A stretch of 17,244 nt of DNA from an uncultured bacterium (lineage in GTDB: Bacteria > Bacillota > Bacilli > Lactobacillales > Lactobacillaceae): the NCBI GenBank assembly GCA_905214235.1, contig CAJMLF010000030.1, positions 1 to 17,244 on the forward strand, in the 5' to 3' direction. Both the position numbers and the translations under genes were made by a program. The notes beneath the pieces were generated by a model. The model saw only the letters and a program-made list of their open reading frames with translations. It made no database searches and was not told the origin of the DNA. Shown here one piece after another: positions 14,805 to 17,244 of this stretch. Positions within the stretch are counted from its first letter, which is position 1, and each line of letters starts with the position of its first letter.

Positions 14805-16146
14805 TTGCAAACTGCACAACCCATGCGGGCGCGTGACTTATTGCGGCGCCCATTCACCAACCCCTTTCTCAAACACGTCGGGGCGGGAATCGTGGTCGGC
14901 TTCTTTACCGGCCTGCTCGTTGGGGCCTTCCGGTGGATCATTGATCACACCCTGGAAGTCCTCTGGTTCATCTATCCCCAGATGGCTCGCCACCCCTGGT
15001 TGCTCATCCCCTACGTCCTGTTGATGTTTCTCATCGCCGGGCTAATTGCCCGTACCATCCGGGGCGAAGAGCTCGACCTCCTCGGGTCCGGAATTCCCCA
15101 GATTGAGGCCATTCTGCTTGGCAAGCACCGGATGAAGTGGTGGGCCGTTTTATGGCGGAAGTTCGTCGGTGGTCTCCTGGCAATCTGTCCCGGTCTCTTC
15201 CTGGGGCGGGAAGGGTCCTGCATCCAAATGGGGGCCTGCATTGGTGAGGGCTTCTCGGAGCGGGTCTTCCACCTCAGTGATGACGACCGCCACCTTCTTT
15301 TGCAGTGCGGGGCCGCGGCAGGGCTTGCGGCAGCCTTCAGTGCCCCCCCTCGCCGGGACCGTCTTCCTGCTGGAAGAAGTTACCCACGACTTCAAGAACC
15401 GGGTCTGGGTGCCCACCCTGGCTGCCTGCATTGCGGCTGACTTTGCGACCTTCCTCTACTTTGGGACCCGGCCCTGCCTGTATTTACCAATCAAGATGAA
15501 CCTCCCCTTCACTGCCTACCCGTGGCTGCTGGTTGCCGGGGTTGTAATTGGGGCGGGAGCATACGGCTTCCAGTACTGTATCCTGAACCTGAAGTGGTGG
15601 TACGGCAAGCTGACCATCATCCCCGACCGCTTCCATAGTATTATCCCCCTCCTCCTCGTGATTCCCGTCGGCCTGTGGAATGCGAAACTGCTGGGGGGAA
15701 GCCACAAGGTAATCCAGTTTTTGAGCATCATGCCCAACAGCCGGGGATGGTGGCACTACCTCATCCTCCTGGTCGCCTTCCTGGTAATCCGCTTTGTCGG
15801 TACCATGGTTTCTTACGGGGCCACCGTACCCGGCGGTATTTTTATGCCCATCTTTGTCCTCGGCGGTATCTGGGGAGCCATCTTCGGCCTACTGATGGTT
15901 CACGCGGGTATTCTTCCGGCCGCCTGTTATCTGAACATGATTGTCCTGGGGATGACCGCCTACATTGCCGCCACGGAAGGAACACCATTTACCTCGATCC
16001 TTTTGGCCACGGAAATGATTGGTTCAATCGAACAAATCCTCCCGATGGCAATCGTGACCTTCGTGGCCTACTACACCAGCATGGCCCTCGGGTCACAGCC
16101 ATTCATCTACGACGCCCTGCGTGAAGAGATGACATTCGAAAAGTAG
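14805..16146 (+). pseudogene. ClC-family chloride/proton transporter, frameshifted in a C7 run
   Basis: The conceptual 446-aa protein is a ClC transporter with its signature motifs: GSGIP (94-98), GREGS with gating Glu E136, GGIFMPIFVLGG in the distal half, and PFIYDALRE near the C-terminus, which supplies the chloride-binding Tyr. EEVTHDF (E190/E191) corresponds to the internal proton Glu of E. coli ClcA, so a Cl-/H+ exchanger is likelier than a channel. No CBS domains are present. As read, the frame starting at TTG 14805 (GGGAGG 8 bases upstream) runs to 15440 and its last ~30 residues are nonsense. Removing one C from the C7 run at 15343-15349 gives SAPLAGTVFLLEE and a frame open to 16146. 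Either a sequencing error, a recent mutation or a slipping tract explains this. If real, the product lacks the second half and is dead. Divergent from the antiporter gene; a role in pH or acid balance is inferred. Confidence 0.85.
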
Positions 16147-16149
16147 TAG

Positions 16150-16197
16150 TAAAGCAGTCGCTGGCCCAAGCATTCAGCGACTGCTTTATTATTTTTT
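16150..16197 (+). terminator. Terminator of the ClC gene
   Basis: A 14-bp perfect stem (16150-16163 with 16175-16188), 11-nt loop and a following T-rich tail containing T7. It begins 3 bases after the ClC stop codon and insulates the SDR gene. Confidence 0.9.
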
Positions 16198-16220
16198 TAT
16201 TAAGATAATTGCTCCTATAA

Positions 16221-16248
16221 CTGACGTTAGCCAGGGCCATGATAAAAT
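16221..16248 (+). promoter_or_regulatory. Probable promoter of the SDR gene
   Basis: CTGACG (16221-16226) and TAAAAT (16243-16248) are separated by 16 bp, and TG one base before the -10 makes it an extended -10. It lies about 40 bp upstream of the SDR start, downstream of the ClC terminator. Confidence 0.5.
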
Positions 16249-16286
16249 CAACCTATAGAGTTTGATCATTTAAAGGAGGAAACAAC

Positions 16287-17087
16287 ATGGGTTTTCTAAA
16301 GGGAAAAGTAGCTCTGATCACTGGTGCGGGGCGGGCCGTTTTAAGTGACGGCCGCTGTGGTTCGATTGGTTACGGTATCGCCACCGCCTACGCCAAGGAG
16401 GGGGCCAACCTGGTTATTACCGGTCGTAACGAAAATAAGCTTGCCGCCGCTAAGGACGAGCTAGAGAAGAATTACGGAATTGAGGTACTGGCAGTGCCGG
16501 CGGACATCAACCCCCAGGCTGACAACCAGGCCGTGGTCAAGGACGTCGTCGACAAGGCGATTGCCAAGTTCGGCCGCCTTGACGTATTGATCAATAATGC
16601 CCAGGCGTCCGCTTCCGGCGTCACGCTGGTTGACCACACCAAGGACCAGTTTGACCTGGCAATTTACTCCGGTTTGTACGCGGCCTTCTACTACATGCAG
16701 GCCTGCTACCCATACTTGAAGGAAAACGGTGGGTCAGTAATCAACTTTGCCTCCGGTGCCGGCCTCTTCGGCAACTATGGCCAGTGTGCCTACGCCGCCG
16801 CAAAGGAGGGTATCCGGGGGATGAGCCGGGTGGCCGCCACCGAATGGGCTAAGGACGGGGTGAATGTTAACGTCGTCTGCCCGCTCGCCTGGACTGCCAA
16901 ATTGGAACAGTTTAAGACCGCCTTCCCGGACGCCTTCAAGGCTAACGTCCACGTTCCCCCGATGGGCCACTTTGGGGATGCCGAAAAGGAAATCGGCCAG
17001 GTTTGCGTTCAACTAGCTTCACCCGACTTTAAGTACATGACGGGAGAGACCATCACATTAGAAGGTGGCCTCGGTCAACGACCATAA
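16287..17087 (+). CDS. Short-chain dehydrogenase/reductase (SDR), NAD(P)-dependent
   Basis: This 266-aa protein has a classical SDR Rossmann fold. The cofactor loop is TGAGRA (12-17) followed by an extended stretch, VLSDGRCGSIGYGIA (18-32), longer than the usual TGxxxGxG. NNAQ (103-106) replaces NNAG. Catalytic S156 (FASGAG) and Y169-x3-K173 (YAAAK) are present. The conserved Asn of helix 4 seems replaced, the segment reading AIYSGLYA with Y127 where many relatives have Asn. The last residues, TGETITLEGGLG, are the usual SDR end. It would reduce or oxidise a carbonyl/alcohol with NAD(P)(H); the substrate cannot be named. AAAGGAGG with 6-7 bases spacing sets the ATG. It is monocistronic between the ClC terminator and a hairpin-rich repeat; no neighbour hints at its pathway. 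Confidence 0.9.
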   Translation: MGFLKGKVALITGAGRAVLSDGRCGSIGYGIATAYAKEGANLVITGRNENKLAAAKDELEKNYGIEVLAVPADINPQADNQAVVKDVVDKAIAKFGRLDVLINNAQASASGVTLVDHTKDQFDLAIYSGLYAAFYYMQACYPYLKENGGSVINFASGAGLFGNYGQCAYAAAKEGIRGMSRVAATEWAKDGVNVNVVCPLAWTAKLEQFKTAFPDAFKANVHVPPMGHFGDAEKEIGQVCVQLASPDFKYMTGETITLEGGLGQRP

Positions 17088-17100
17088 AGTAAGCAAAAAT

Positions 17101-17244
17101 GAGGCTGTGACATAAGTCCCCTATATAGTTAAAAATGCTACAGCGCAGTACACAAAGGGACTCTAGCGTTCGGCAAATCCGAACGCTAGAGTCCTCTTTG
17201 TGCTTGCGGGGGTTCGAAGACGAACTAGCAAGCTAGTTCTGTCT
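17101..17244. repeat. Hairpin-rich non-coding segment, probable end of a repeated or mobile element
   Basis: From GAGGCTGTGACATAAGTCCC (17101-17120) to the window end there is no open frame but two nested hairpins. One has a 23-bp stem with one bulge (17151-17173 with 17179-17202, loop CAAAT). The other (17218-17229 with 17232-17244) has 8-bp perfect inner arms, GAACTAGC and GCTAGTTC, around AA. AGTCCC at 17115-17120 and GGGACT at 17157-17162 form a further inverted pair. Similar GAGGCTG(T/G)GACATAA sequences are, as I recall, common repeats in low-GC Gram-positive genomes and near insertion sequences. The first hairpin may also serve as the SDR terminator. The other end lies outside the window, so the element type is not resolved. 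Confidence 0.55.

Noticed and set aside
15169..16146. A separate gene for the second ClC half starting at 15169
   Set aside because: Its first ~58 residues are out-of-frame nonsense and the start has no ribosome binding site; it is simply the downstream part of the frameshifted ClC gene.

Overview
The window looks like a chromosomal segment of a lactic acid bacterium, most likely a moderately high-GC Limosilactobacillus (a fermentum/pontis/oris-like species). The reasons are gene content (a LacS-type permease with a fused EIIA domain next to a GH36 alpha-galactosidase), Gram-positive ribosome binding sites (GGAGG-type), CcpA-type cre boxes, a GC content that by eye is a little over half, and strong codon bias to G/C third positions. 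The genus is inference from these traits, not from a search.

Layout. (1) 59-5205: a very long minus-strand gene for an ATP-dependent 2-hydroxyacyl-CoA dehydratase activase/dehydratase-like fusion. It faces a divergent TetR-family regulator whose reading frame is broken by one missing base. Two similar palindromes in the 171-bp space between them are good candidates for the regulator's operators. (2) 5162-10548: an alpha-galactoside/lactose use locus. lacS (permease) and melA (alpha-galactosidase) read leftwards, with a consensus cre box in front of lacS and a near-consensus one between the two genes. A divergent AraC/MsmR-type activator gene lies on the right. (3) 10560-13406: ndk (nucleoside diphosphate kinase) and helD (RNA polymerase-recycling SF1 ATPase), both leftwards. 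(4) 13491-16188: a CPA2-type cation/proton antiporter (minus) and a divergent ClC chloride transporter gene (plus), the latter interrupted by an extra C in a C7 run. (5) 16221-17087: a stand-alone short-chain dehydrogenase. (6) 17101-17244: a non-coding, hairpin-rich segment that looks like one end of a repeated or mobile element running off the window.

How the parts work together. LacS would import an alpha- or beta-galactoside and MelA would release galactose from alpha-galactosides such as melibiose or raffinose. The AraC-type protein would switch the pair on, and CcpA plus phosphorylation of the LacS EIIA domain would adjust it to the sugar supply. The antiporter and ClC genes share an upstream region and both concern ion/pH balance. 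The activase-dehydratase fusion is alone: no separate dehydratase, CoA-transferase or ferredoxin gene lies near it. Five clear stem-loop terminators separate the transcription units.

Two genes (tetR and clc) carry single-base frameshifts. From sequence alone I cannot tell genuine mutations from assembly or base-calling errors. No rRNA, tRNA, CRISPR array or transposase gene was seen, and no gene-free stretch exceeds 300 bases.
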